DNA from: Nanobdellota archaeon
GTDB taxonomy: Archaea > Nanobdellota > Nanobdellia > Woesearchaeales > GCA-2686295
Length of the DNA stretch: 38,013 bases
Assembly: GCA_018817005.1 (NCBI GenBank)
Contig: JAHIUF010000010.1
Coordinates: forward strand, 1 to 38,013
Direction of reading: 5' to 3'
The translations under genes and the position numbers were made by a program. The notes under the pieces are model-generated. The model had not been told where the DNA came from and searched no databases. It saw only the letters and a list, made by a program, of their open reading frames with translations. Shown one piece after another: positions 1 to 9,065 of this stretch. Within the stretch, counting starts at the first letter, position 1. Every line of letters starts with the position of its first letter.

Positions 1-126
1 GAAGTTTAAGAAGCAAACAAGCACACATGAAAAAACGAGAATTCGCATGGCAAATAATCACTTACAACTTAGAAAAACTTTCACAAAGCATAAAAGCTTT
101 GCTCAAGTTACTCACAAAAGCAACTA

Positions 127-519
127 TTATGAACAACGCCCAATATAATCATCTTCAAATATCTTGTGAGCTTGTTCCAATAATTCTAAATCTTCTTTTT
201 CTATTTCGTCAGGAACTAATAAATGCCCTAATGCTATCTGAGTTGCGTAATGATCATCTGTTTCGTAACCTTTAGTTAGAATGGCTGCTTTAGCGATATA
301 AAGCATAGAATAATAGCAGATAGTTATTGTCCAATAGTCTTTAGCACTCTTATCTGATTTTTTGATAAATTCTGCTAATTCAAGACTATCTGTTCCTTTC
401 TTGACAAATTTATTTATTTTGAATATTGAACTGCTCTTTTTAATGTAGAACTTCTTATCTTCTTTTCTCTTCAATAATTTTTCAAATTCTTCTTTATAAG
501 TTTCTTTATCAAATTCCAT
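127..519 (-). CDS. HEPN-domain protein (partner of the adjacent MNT nucleotidyltransferase)
   Basis: Helical protein with HEPN-like segment 'WTITICYYSMLYIAKAAILTKGYETDDHYATQIALGHLLV'; lies directly downstream of an MNT-type nucleotidyltransferase on the same strand. ORF track starts at 528 (TTG); ATG at 519 preferred. Confidence 0.7.
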   Translation of the reverse strand: MEFDKETYKEEFEKLLKRKEDKKFYIKKSSSIFKINKFVKKGTDSLELAEFIKKSDKSAKDYWTITICYYSMLYIAKAAILTKGYETDDHYATQIALGHLLVPDEIEKEDLELLEQAHKIFEDDYIGRCS

Positions 520-551
520 TTTATTCAATCTCCGATTGAATGCTCAAAAAT

Positions 552-1133
552 CTATTGATTTTTGTTGTTCCAAATTAAATTCCAAAAACACTCTTCTCCA
601 TATAAAATTATGTGTTTCTTAACGATTTCTTTTGCTAGATTCTGCTCTTCTTCTGTTAACATTTGCTTAAATTCCTTATCTTTTAAATATATTGGATTTA
701 TTTCTAATTTGAACAATAATTCAAATTTTGAGAAGCTGATATTTTTCTTTCCATCTTTGTTGATAACGCATAAATCAATGTCACTTTTTTCTCTTTGTTT
801 TCCTTCTGCTCTTGAGCCAAAAAGGATTAAAGAATAATCTCCGGATGGAATTTCTTTTTTTAAAACTTTGAATTTTGGATTTTTATTAAAAAATTGTTCA
901 GCTTCTTTTCTTTCAGATAAAATGAGATAGATTTTTGTTATATTATCTTTCAGATTTAATGAGCATAATTTTATATTGCCTTTTTTATCAATGATAAATA
1001 TGTCTTTATTATTTTTGATTAATCTATATGTTGTGGTGTAAGGTATTTTTGATTCTTTGGAAAGCTGCCTAATTGGAATTTGATTATTAAGATTTTTTCC
1101 TAAAGTTTGAATTAATTTTAGTAAATTATCCAT
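552..1133 (-). CDS. MNT-type nucleotidyltransferase with N-terminal HTH
   Basis: NTase signature 'LILFGSRAEGKQREKSDIDLCVI' (GSxxxGxxxxxSDxDL); N-terminus 'IPIRQLSKESKIPYTTTYRLIKNNKD' looks like a helix-turn-helix. Confidence 0.85.
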   Translation of the reverse strand: MDNLLKLIQTLGKNLNNQIPIRQLSKESKIPYTTTYRLIKNNKDIFIIDKKGNIKLCSLNLKDNITKIYLILSERKEAEQFFNKNPKFKVLKKEIPSGDYSLILFGSRAEGKQREKSDIDLCVINKDGKKNISFSKFELLFKLEINPIYLKDKEFKQMLTEEEQNLAKEIVKKHIILYGEECFWNLIWNNKNQ

Positions 1134-1298
1134 TTTTGGTTAATGTTAACCATATTTGGTATTTAAATCTTTTGATTCTGCACATATAAACTATCATTCT
1201 GCCGAAAAAATTATTTTCTCTTCAATCATTATAAGCATTCAGAGAATCAACCCTTTAAAAAAGTTTCACAGAAAAAAACGAAAAATCTTCGAAAAACT

Positions 1299-3296
1299 TC
1301 AAGGCACGATATAAACCTTTACGTCAAGATATGCAAAGGTGTCTTCAGCATACTGGTGAGTGGGACAGCAAGCCTGGGGAGCATCATCAGATCCAGCCTC
1401 GGGCATGATTAAACAGTTCAGGTCGGTAAAATAATCATTCATGCAATCCCGAAAACGACTCCTTTGGTTTTCATCTTTCAGCTTCTCGCAATCAGAAATA
1501 TCGAATTTACAAGTTTCAGACCTTATTAAATCATAGCAAGGGTTATAATCACGACAAGAACCTTCTCCAGGTGGATAATCAGGATCCCAGTAGTCTCCCA
1601 CCTTGCAGCAGTGCTTGGTATTAATCGGGTCATGCATTGAAGAGACAAAAGCCGGAAGGTCAGAAACACCCTCATCAAAACCTGAACTGCAATAATAAGC
1701 AGGAACAATCCATGTTTCTAAATCATCATCATAAATAGCTCCATCAGTATAATTTCCTTCAACTTTACTTAATCCGCAGGCCTTAGGGCTTTCACCGTGG
1801 CATACAGGGTCAACGCAGTCAGCAAAGTCATCCTCATGAGGGTTGTCGTTTCTGTTGTTCGAACAGTCTTCAGGCATGCCGCAGCACATCTCTGTCGGGT
1901 ACAATCCGCATCTGGCGATGTGCTCGCCGCCGCCCTCTTCCAGACCGAAGTATGAATACATGCAAGTGTATGACTCTGTATTCTTGTAATAATTACTACA
2001 GGCAGAGTATTCACTGTAAGGAACGCTTAACTGCCTTGTATAAACCAAGGTACCAATAGCATCAACATCCTTGCATTTAAAATCGTAAAAATCATTGTCA
2101 GCAACGAATTCTTTACTATCAGAAAATCCACAACCATCAGCGTCACAAGGACAAAGAGGAATGTTAGAAGTATCATAATCATCATTAACATAACAATCAT
2201 CTCTCTTACAAGAATAATTTTCAAGCCTGTAAGTGGTCAAGACCTTACAAATAGTTCCTGCGCGATCACCTGTGAATTTCAAGTATAAACTTAAAGGCAG
2301 ATAAGTAATACTAGGATTAGTAATGTGTCCGCCTGAAAAATCAGAATAAAGACGCATAGACGCGTAGTGTTCATTTATAACGCCTGAACTTTCAACATAA
2401 ATATCACCCACACAACAAACAGGAGTGTAATTTTCACCAGCAGAAGAAATGCTTAAAGGCGGAGCGATATGCGCATTTGCATAAGGAAGAGATGTGTTTA
2501 TCAAAATACCAGTATCAGAGTCAATATAAGAAATGTTTGAAGTCACGTTTGAAATCCTTAAAACCTCAACCTCGCCCTCAGGACATGAAATACCCGAAGC
2601 AAGAGTGCATAAAAGATTTAAGTTCAATTCCTCTTCAATATTAACAGTGACTTTTTTAACAATGCTCATTCGCGGATCGCCTTTATCAGTAACAGTTACA
2701 TTTGCGTAATACGTTCCAGGAACAGAATAATTAATTTCATTCGCAAACCTATTGTCTCTTTCTAAGTCAAAGATTAAATTAACAGTATCATTTCCAAAGT
2801 CCCAATAATACTCCATCCCATCGCCGTCAGGGTCAACAGCTACAACCTCAAAGCCAATTTTTGCATCAACACCGTAACCAGCATCATCAAGAGGGCTTAT
2901 AATGTTAGCTTCTGGCGGGTGATTACTTAAAACACTTATCATCCTTGTTGCAGTGGCTATTGCGCCCTTGCTGTCAGTAACCGTGAATTTAACCTCATAA
3001 TTTCCTGCTTTGTTAAAAATAACCTCTCCTGGATTTTGAATCATAGCAGTTTGAGGAACACAATCAGCACAAAACTCCCAATCATAAAATTTGTATAGAT
3101 TAGATCCACCACTAGCACCACCTTTAAAAGTCAGACTGTCACCAAAGTATATTTCTTGATTAGTCATTGGTTCGGAAATTATTGCTTTTAATTCAGTAGG
3201 GTCAACACCAATATCAATAACAACTCCGCCTCCAATTGCAGCATAAGCCATTGACGAGAGTAGAACAAATATTAATAGCAACAAAGTTTTTTTCAT
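1299..3296 (-). CDS. Secreted Cys-rich protein with PKD-like domains
   Basis: Signal peptide 'MKKTLLLLIFVLLSSMAYA'; PKD-like motifs 'AGNYEVKFTVTDSKG' and 'PGTYYANVTVTDKG', 'YYWDFGN'; about 33 Cys residues. Confidence 0.8.
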   Translation of the reverse strand: MKKTLLLLIFVLLSSMAYAAIGGGVVIDIGVDPTELKAIISEPMTNQEIYFGDSLTFKGGASGGSNLYKFYDWEFCADCVPQTAMIQNPGEVIFNKAGNYEVKFTVTDSKGAIATATRMISVLSNHPPEANIISPLDDAGYGVDAKIGFEVVAVDPDGDGMEYYWDFGNDTVNLIFDLERDNRFANEINYSVPGTYYANVTVTDKGDPRMSIVKKVTVNIEEELNLNLLCTLASGISCPEGEVEVLRISNVTSNISYIDSDTGILINTSLPYANAHIAPPLSISSAGENYTPVCCVGDIYVESSGVINEHYASMRLYSDFSGGHITNPSITYLPLSLYLKFTGDRAGTICKVLTTYRLENYSCKRDDCYVNDDYDTSNIPLCPCDADGCGFSDSKEFVADNDFYDFKCKDVDAIGTLVYTRQLSVPYSEYSACSNYYKNTESYTCMYSYFGLEEGGGEHIARCGLYPTEMCCGMPEDCSNNRNDNPHEDDFADCVDPVCHGESPKACGLSKVEGNYTDGAIYDDDLETWIVPAYYCSSGFDEGVSDLPAFVSSMHDPINTKHCCKVGDYWDPDYPPGEGSCRDYNPCYDLIRSETCKFDISDCEKLKDENQRSRFRDCMNDYFTDLNCLIMPEAGSDDAPQACCPTHQYAEDTFAYLDVKVYIVP

Positions 3297-3389
3297 GTAA
3301 AAGCCTCTTTTCCTTTCTAAAACTATTAACTCACTTGTATTTAAAGTTTACGGCTTTTATAAAGTACTTGTTAGCTTTATTGAAAACAA

Positions 3390-3584
3390 TTAAGTTATTT
3401 TTTCAATATCTTTTTTTAATGCATTGAAACGCAGTTCAAAATTCAAACTTAATTGTTTCCAAATATTATATTGTAATTGGTGATTATCTGCAATCATCCC
3501 ATCAAATAATAGGTATGCTTCAATCATCATTCTTAATGATTCATAATTCGAAAGCATTAAAAAGAGCAACCCCTTTCTTACCAC
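3390..3584 (-). pseudogene. Possible truncated HEPN-like fragment
   Basis: 'NYESLRMMIEAYLLFDGMIADNHQ' resembles the central HEPN helices; only 64 codons, no obvious full-length frame upstream. Confidence 0.35.
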
Positions 3585-3598
3585 TCACAGGTGAATAA

Positions 3599-4774
3599 AT
3601 GAACGAAATTCCAATAAACAACGATTATAAGATACAAATAGACGCGATTGTGGATGATTCACTAAAAATACTAAAAAAAAGATTTCCAAAAAACCAAACA
3701 ACCGAGGATTACACAGTCATACTCAGACCATTCTCACCAGTAATTGATATACAACTTAGAAAAAAAGAATTAGACATAATCGTCGATAAAGCAATCGATG
3801 CAGTGGTTGTTGAAGAATTCGGATATGAATCACCACAAGAAACCGCTTCAGACATAAAATTGAATGGTAAAGAAGTAGATTACTCCAAAGAAATGGATTT
3901 TCTAAAAGACCTAAAAGATATTGGATTTTCAAGATTTGTCAAAGAAGAACTCAACACCGAAAAAATTACTCGATTAGTAAACCCGATCTTTGAAAAAAAG
4001 AAGCAACAAAACAAGGATTTCAAACTAAACTACATTGACTGCGCATTTCTTCATTGGATAAATAATGATTGTATGGTGAATGAATTTGTTGAGAGAATGA
4101 AAATTGAACAACCAAAAATATTCTCATATTTCAATCAAGAACAAACAGTCGAACAATTAACAAGCATTCTAAATCACACCTTTGAAAGAAGAATACGTGC
4201 TGGAGAGATAAAAAAATTCATACATGAAAATCATTCAAAATATTCTCCTTTTTTTGATAGCGCCATAAAAACAAAAATATACGCTATAACAGAGTGGTTT
4301 GACAACAAAAGTAAAGATTGGCATGAAAAAGACTTTTGCAAAAACTATCTAACACCAATGAGTTGTCCAATTTTTGCAAAACCCAGAGGCATACAAAACA
4401 TCATAGTTGCAGAAATCGTTCCAAAAGGATTGGATCATTATTACGGAGAAATAGGAGGGAAAACAGTAAAAGTTGGATCATTTGAGGATTTAGAGGTTGA
4501 ATTTAAAAGAACACAAGGTTTTGAAAAATTATACCTGCACCCAGAGCTCTTACAGAAAGTCAGAGACTCATTTTTAAAAATGTGTGTTGCAAGAAGATAC
4601 GTTACAAGAGAAATAATTAATGAATTAATAGATTATGAACAAGCACACACAGGCGTACCTCTGGAAAAATACTCTGAAGATTCTAACTTCAGGGAATTCA
4701 TATATCGATCGTTCTTTCAAAAATCTGAAGAGATGCTTCAAAAAATGTATCGAACACATAATTTAAAACAATAA
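3599..4774 (+). CDS. Hypothetical protein, 391 aa
   Basis: Long ORF without competing frames, preceded by GGTGA ribosome-binding-like motif (caggtgaataaATG); no family recognised. Confidence 0.75.
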   Translation: MNEIPINNDYKIQIDAIVDDSLKILKKRFPKNQTTEDYTVILRPFSPVIDIQLRKKELDIIVDKAIDAVVVEEFGYESPQETASDIKLNGKEVDYSKEMDFLKDLKDIGFSRFVKEELNTEKITRLVNPIFEKKKQQNKDFKLNYIDCAFLHWINNDCMVNEFVERMKIEQPKIFSYFNQEQTVEQLTSILNHTFERRIRAGEIKKFIHENHSKYSPFFDSAIKTKIYAITEWFDNKSKDWHEKDFCKNYLTPMSCPIFAKPRGIQNIIVAEIVPKGLDHYYGEIGGKTVKVGSFEDLEVEFKRTQGFEKLYLHPELLQKVRDSFLKMCVARRYVTREIINELIDYEQAHTGVPLEKYSEDSNFREFIYRSFFQKSEEMLQKMYRTHNLKQ

Positions 4775-4807
4775 TGTTTATAAAAACTTCTCCAACAACA
4801 AATAAAC

Positions 4808-5089
4808 ATGAGTTATGAATCGCTGATAAAACCACCAATAAGCAAAGCTCTAAAAAGCGGCAGAGTAATCCTCAAACCAGGAGAAGAGATTGGTTGGCAC
4901 AAAACAGATAAAAGAGAAGAAATAATAATTGTTCTAAAAGGTTGCGCAACCCTTCAAAAAAAAGACTTAAAAGACATAATTCTTTGCGCAGAACAAACAC
5001 ATTATATACCATCAGAAGTAGAACATAATGTGAAAAACAACACAGAAAAAGAACTGGAATATATTTATGTAGTAAGCTTGTTTTCTTAA
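4808..5089 (+). CDS. Cupin-domain protein
   Basis: Small beta-rich protein: 'LKPGEEIGWHKTDKREEIIIVLKGCATLQ...ILCAEQTHYIPSEVEHNVKNNTEKELEYIYVV'. Confidence 0.75.
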   Translation: MSYESLIKPPISKALKSGRVILKPGEEIGWHKTDKREEIIIVLKGCATLQKKDLKDIILCAEQTHYIPSEVEHNVKNNTEKELEYIYVVSLFS

Positions 5090-5496
5090 CAAGAATTCTT
5101 TAATTTACTCGACTTATAAACATCAGGCTTGAAAGGATTCAATCGAACAACATCAACATTCAAACCCAACGCATAAAGCTCTTTTTTCAAGACATTTTCA
5201 GACACATCCTGATCGTAACCAAGAGCAATAATTGCCGGCGACTCATCAAGAATTACTTTGTAAGAACCAATATCTGAACTACCCAAAACCACTTTATCCA
5301 CAAAAGAAACACTCTTAACCGCCAAAAGCCTTTGTTTCTCGGAAGAATCAGCGACCTTACCTTTCAAACGCAAAACATTAGAGTCTCTTGCAACAACAAC
5401 AACCAAATAGTCGCCAAGAGATTTAGCCTGCTTAAAAAAATCAACATGACCCTTGTGCAGTAAATCAAAAGTTCCAAAAACCATGACTTTCTTCAT
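5086..5496 (-). CDS. ribL: Cytidylyltransferase-family FAD synthase, archaeal RibL-like
   Basis: 'MVFGTFDLLHKGHVDFFKQAKSLGDYLVVVVARD' HxGH nucleotidyltransferase motif; size and 'ALGYDQ' match archaeal RibL. Confidence 0.8.
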   Translation of the reverse strand: MKKVMVFGTFDLLHKGHVDFFKQAKSLGDYLVVVVARDSNVLRLKGKVADSSEKQRLLAVKSVSFVDKVVLGSSDIGSYKVILDESPAIIALGYDQDVSENVLKKELYALGLNVDVVRLNPFKPDVYKSSKLKNSC

Positions 5497-5602
5497 AAAA
5501 ATAGACTAACACTCAAAGTTTTATAAAAGTATCTGTCAAAAAACTAATCGAAAATTTTAAATAAACAATAAATCAATAATAAACTAAATTGAGGTGATGC
5601 TT

Positions 5603-5944
5603 ATGGTCAAGAAGAAAACTTGTAAAAAATGTTCTGGAAAATGGGCTTTTGTTACGGGGTTCATCCTTGCACTTGTTTTTGGTTTATTCGGAATACAAAA
5701 CAGTGTTGCATGGTTGCTCGTAATATTAGGTCTAATAGTTGGATTTTTAAATATTACAGAGAAAGAAACACACGCATTTCTTATTGAAAGCGCAATACTA
5801 GTCGTTGTTAGTGCACTTGGAAGTGATGTTATGAACGTAATTCCAATCATTGGAAACATACTAGATGCAATTCTGATGTTATTTGTTCCAGCAACAATAA
5901 TGGCTGCGCTAAAATCAGTTTTTGATTTCGCCAAAGATAAATAA
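5603..5944 (+). CDS. Small multi-pass membrane protein
   Basis: Several hydrophobic helices; GGTGA motif upstream of ATG at 5603; N-terminal CKKCSGK. Confidence 0.65.
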   Translation: MVKKKTCKKCSGKWAFVTGFILALVFGLFGIQNSVAWLLVILGLIVGFLNITEKETHAFLIESAILVVVSALGSDVMNVIPIIGNILDAILMLFVPATIMAALKSVFDFAKDK

Positions 5945-5948
5945 GAAA

Positions 5949-6539
5949 CTAATTTATTTTTTTCTTTAATTCTTTAAATTTTTCATCAGAATAACCGTTT
6001 TTATAATCTTTTACAAGAGCCAATAATTCTTCTTTATCCCAATCAATACTTTTTTCTTTTAAAATTCTTTTAACCCTTCCAGAAGTCAAGAACTGCACAA
6101 TCTGAGTCACGTTTTTCGGTTTGGTTGTCCTCTTACACCTTTCAAAATCAATCATTACAGGCTTTTTGTCCTGCACAATGATGTGTTTATAAGGATTTGT
6201 GAGTTCAAGCTTGTTTATACCAATATCATCAAGTGTGTGTGCTTGTTCAAGAACATTTTTTACAACCTTAACAATTCCAGTTTTGTTTTCCCGTTCGAAA
6301 AAATCCAAGATTCGCTCACCTTGAACAAACTCCATGAAAACCTTATCTTTATCAGCACCAAGAAGTCTTGGACCAATCCCATATTCATTCACAATCTTCA
6401 AAAAAGTAGCTTCATTTGCTAAAACATTGGTGGCTTTTGACTCAGGGTTCAATTCTTTTACACAAACCTCTTTACCATCAACACTTGACTTGTAAACATA
6501 GACCTGACCCCTTTTGCCTTTAGCTAAAATTTTATTCAT
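5949..6539 (-). CDS. Predicted RIO/Bud32-like serine/threonine protein kinase
   Basis: 'LAKGKRGQVYVYKSSVDGKEVCVKELNPES...FMEFVQGERI...KPVMIDFERCKRTTKPKNVTQ' kinase-like signatures. Confidence 0.75.
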   Translation of the reverse strand: MNKILAKGKRGQVYVYKSSVDGKEVCVKELNPESKATNVLANEATFLKIVNEYGIGPRLLGADKDKVFMEFVQGERILDFFERENKTGIVKVVKNVLEQAHTLDDIGINKLELTNPYKHIIVQDKKPVMIDFERCKRTTKPKNVTQIVQFLTSGRVKRILKEKSIDWDKEELLALVKDYKNGYSDEKFKELKKKIN

Positions 6540-6556
6540 AATAATACTAATAAGAA

Positions 6557-7162
6557 CTAAGGCTTTAAATCTTTTTTGATATTATAAACATTCATATCAA
6601 GTGAAATATCGCTATGTAAAACTGGAAACCTTGAAATTACATATACATAGAGTTCTTCAAAAGCAAGCTTTTCAGTCGCTATTAGTTTATAGCGAAAACC
6701 TTTTTTCTTTAACACTTTGTGAATCATGGCAGGTCTCGAATGAGAACTGAAAAGAAGAAGAATCTTGCCATCAGGCTCTAAATAATCAGAAACACCCTGC
6801 AAAAAGCATTCGATAAGTTCAAAACCTAAAGGGCCGCCATCAAGAGCGATATCTGGAGCTAAGGGCTCATCAGGAAGATAAGGCGGGTTAAAAATTATCA
6901 AGTCAAATTTTTTATCAGCAGAAATATTTGAGAACAAATCACTCTCACGAAATTCAATAGCAGGATAAAGTTTTTTGCAATGCGAAATAACCTTGGGGTT
7001 AATATCAACAGCAACCACTCTATCAGCATATTTCAAAGCCTCTGCTGCTAAAATCCCAGAGCCAGTGCCCATATCAAGAACATCGCCTTTTGCATAATCC
7101 TTAATCTGTTTTTGTAAAAGAAAAGAATCCTCTCTTGGCTCGTAAATTTCAAAATCACTCAT
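6557..7162 (-). CDS. HemK/Mtq2-like class I methyltransferase
   Basis: 'VLDMGTGSGILAAEAL' SAM motif and 'FNPPYLPDEP' (NPPY) motif; likely start MSDFEIYEPREDS at 7162. Confidence 0.85.
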   Translation of the reverse strand: MSDFEIYEPREDSFLLQKQIKDYAKGDVLDMGTGSGILAAEALKYADRVVAVDINPKVISHCKKLYPAIEFRESDLFSNISADKKFDLIIFNPPYLPDEPLAPDIALDGGPLGFELIECFLQGVSDYLEPDGKILLLFSSHSRPAMIHKVLKKKGFRYKLIATEKLAFEELYVYVISRFPVLHSDISLDMNVYNIKKDLKP

Positions 7163-7253
7163 AAAAAAACAAAAATGAGAAACCATATTTAAACATTTCC
7201 AACAAGAAAAATATTTAAACAGAATAAACTTCATACAATTTACAGGTGATTTT

Positions 7254-8291
7254 ATGTCAGAAGAAAAAGAAGAAAGTATTTTTCCAAAAGATTTTTATCA
7301 GTACGACACGGATGATATGAAGGGTGCGATAAAAGATTTTCCAAAACAAATCAAAGAAGCTTATAGCTTAGGTAAAGACGTTGATTTTCAAGGTGAAATC
7401 AATCGAATTGTTGTTGCGGGAATGGGTGGAAGCGCAATTGCTGGTGACATATTAAAATCATATCTTTCTTTTGAAAAAATAAATGTGGATGTTAGTAGAA
7501 GCTATGACTTACCAATACATGTTGATGAAAAAACCCTTGTGTTTATAAGCAGTTACTCTGGAAATACAGAAGAAACAATATCTGCATATAGGGCGGCTCT
7601 TAGAAATGACTGCAAAATCGTAGCCATAACTTCGGGTGGAAAAGTTAAAGAATTCGCTGAAAAAAATAGGCATAAACTAATACTTATTCCTTCAGGAATA
7701 CAGCCCAGAGCAGCACTTGCATATTCATTCTTTCCAATAGTGAAAGTTCTTGAAAATTTACGCATTGTAAGCAATAAACAAGCTGATGTTGAAAGATTGA
7801 TAAAAGCAGTTTCAAAAGATATTTATGAAGAAACAGGAATAAAACTATCTGAAAAACTTGTTGATAAAACACCTATAATTTATTCCAGTGAATTATTTGC
7901 GCCAGTGGCTTATCGTTGGAAAACACAGTTGAATGAGAATGCTAAAACAATGGCTTTTTACCACTTATTTTCGGAACTCAACCATAACGAGCTAGAGGGT
8001 TATAAGAATCGCAAAGGTGATTTCCATGTCATAAACTTAAAAGTTGATGTTGATAATAGAAGAATCTTAAAGCGTATGGATGTAACAAAGGAAATTCTTA
8101 GAAGAGAGGGTGTTGACGTTACTGACATTGCTGTAAAAGGAGATACTTTTCTTACAAAGCTTTTCTCAGCAATTTACATGGGTGATTGGACTAGTTATTA
8201 CTTGGCGTTGAGATATAAGACTAATCCATCTAGTGTTAGTGTAATTGAGGATTTTAAGAAAAAACTTGGACAAAGCGGTTCTTTTCTTTAA
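7254..8291 (+). CDS. Bifunctional phosphoglucose/phosphomannose isomerase
   Basis: SIS domain 'VVAGMGGSAIAGDIL', 'SSYSGNTEETISAY', and 'SELNHNELEGY' typical of archaeal PGI/PMI; GGTGA motif upstream. Confidence 0.9.
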   Translation: MSEEKEESIFPKDFYQYDTDDMKGAIKDFPKQIKEAYSLGKDVDFQGEINRIVVAGMGGSAIAGDILKSYLSFEKINVDVSRSYDLPIHVDEKTLVFISSYSGNTEETISAYRAALRNDCKIVAITSGGKVKEFAEKNRHKLILIPSGIQPRAALAYSFFPIVKVLENLRIVSNKQADVERLIKAVSKDIYEETGIKLSEKLVDKTPIIYSSELFAPVAYRWKTQLNENAKTMAFYHLFSELNHNELEGYKNRKGDFHVINLKVDVDNRRILKRMDVTKEILRREGVDVTDIAVKGDTFLTKLFSAIYMGDWTSYYLALRYKTNPSSVSVIEDFKKKLGQSGSFL

Positions 8292-8311
8292 ATAGAAAAC
8301 ACTTTTTCAGA

Positions 8312-8938
8312 TTATCTTGTTTTAGTTGTATCGCATACTGTTTTTGTACTATCTGTTTTTGCTTGTTCTACTTTTAATTGTTCTGCCTCAACCTGTTCTT
8401 CTGCAATCCTTATGTTGTAATCAACAGTTTTTTCTGCAACACGCCCAGCATATTTATCTCTGAGTTTTGCGAGTTTTTTATCTGCTTTGAAAAACATTTT
8501 TTGTTCTTTTATCATGCTTGAATCTGCAAAAACATCTGTTCTGTATAGATAAACATTTTTTCCAAAATCTTTTTGATTAGCAATAAAATCTACAAGACTA
8601 TCTCTTGGTACTGAATTGTGTCCATCATAAATTCCTGTTTTACGAAACAATCCAACAGTTAAATAGTCTTCTACAGAAGTAGAATCAGTTGTTGCTATAG
8701 AGTATTTTCCAACTCGTAGTCCACCTGGAGCTCGGTAGAAGTGATAATTTTCTGGGTCTTGAAAGCCATTGGCTAAAGAGGCTATACTTGAAATAATTGT
8801 TAAAAGACCATAGACTGTTCCTGCAAATACTCCCAATGATAATATACCTTTTGGCATATCCCCTAGTTTGAAACTGTTTTGTTCCCACTCTTTTTTAACA
8901 TATCCAGAATATGGATTTGTCATTTTTTTAATACTCAT
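8312..8938 (-). CDS. Hypothetical single-TM protein with charged coiled C-terminus
   Basis: TM segment 'GILSLGVFAGTVYGLLTIISSIASL'; C-terminal KAD/EQ-rich helix. Confidence 0.6.
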   Translation of the reverse strand: MSIKKMTNPYSGYVKKEWEQNSFKLGDMPKGILSLGVFAGTVYGLLTIISSIASLANGFQDPENYHFYRAPGGLRVGKYSIATTDSTSVEDYLTVGLFRKTGIYDGHNSVPRDSLVDFIANQKDFGKNVYLYRTDVFADSSMIKEQKMFFKADKKLAKLRDKYAGRVAEKTVDYNIRIAEEQVEAEQLKVEQAKTDSTKTVCDTTKTR

Positions 8939-9065
8939 TTAATTATAGAAATACATAAGTATTTATAAATATTTCTTTTTTAATCACTCATTAGTAGAAA
9001 AAATATTTATTTTCGGAGAAATATAAAGAAATATTTAAATAGAGAAGTAAAGTATGATAAATAAC

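Noticed and set aside
27-275. Plus-strand ORF of 82 aa
   Set aside because: Antisense to the better supported HEPN gene; no motif and poor composition.
1526-2224. Several minus-strand ORFs inside the PKD gene
   Set aside because: Out-of-frame shadows of the 665-aa PKD coding sequence with biased composition.
5584-5934. Minus-strand 116-aa ORF opposite the small membrane protein
   Set aside because: The plus-strand frame has a GGTGA motif and typical TM protein; the antisense has neither.
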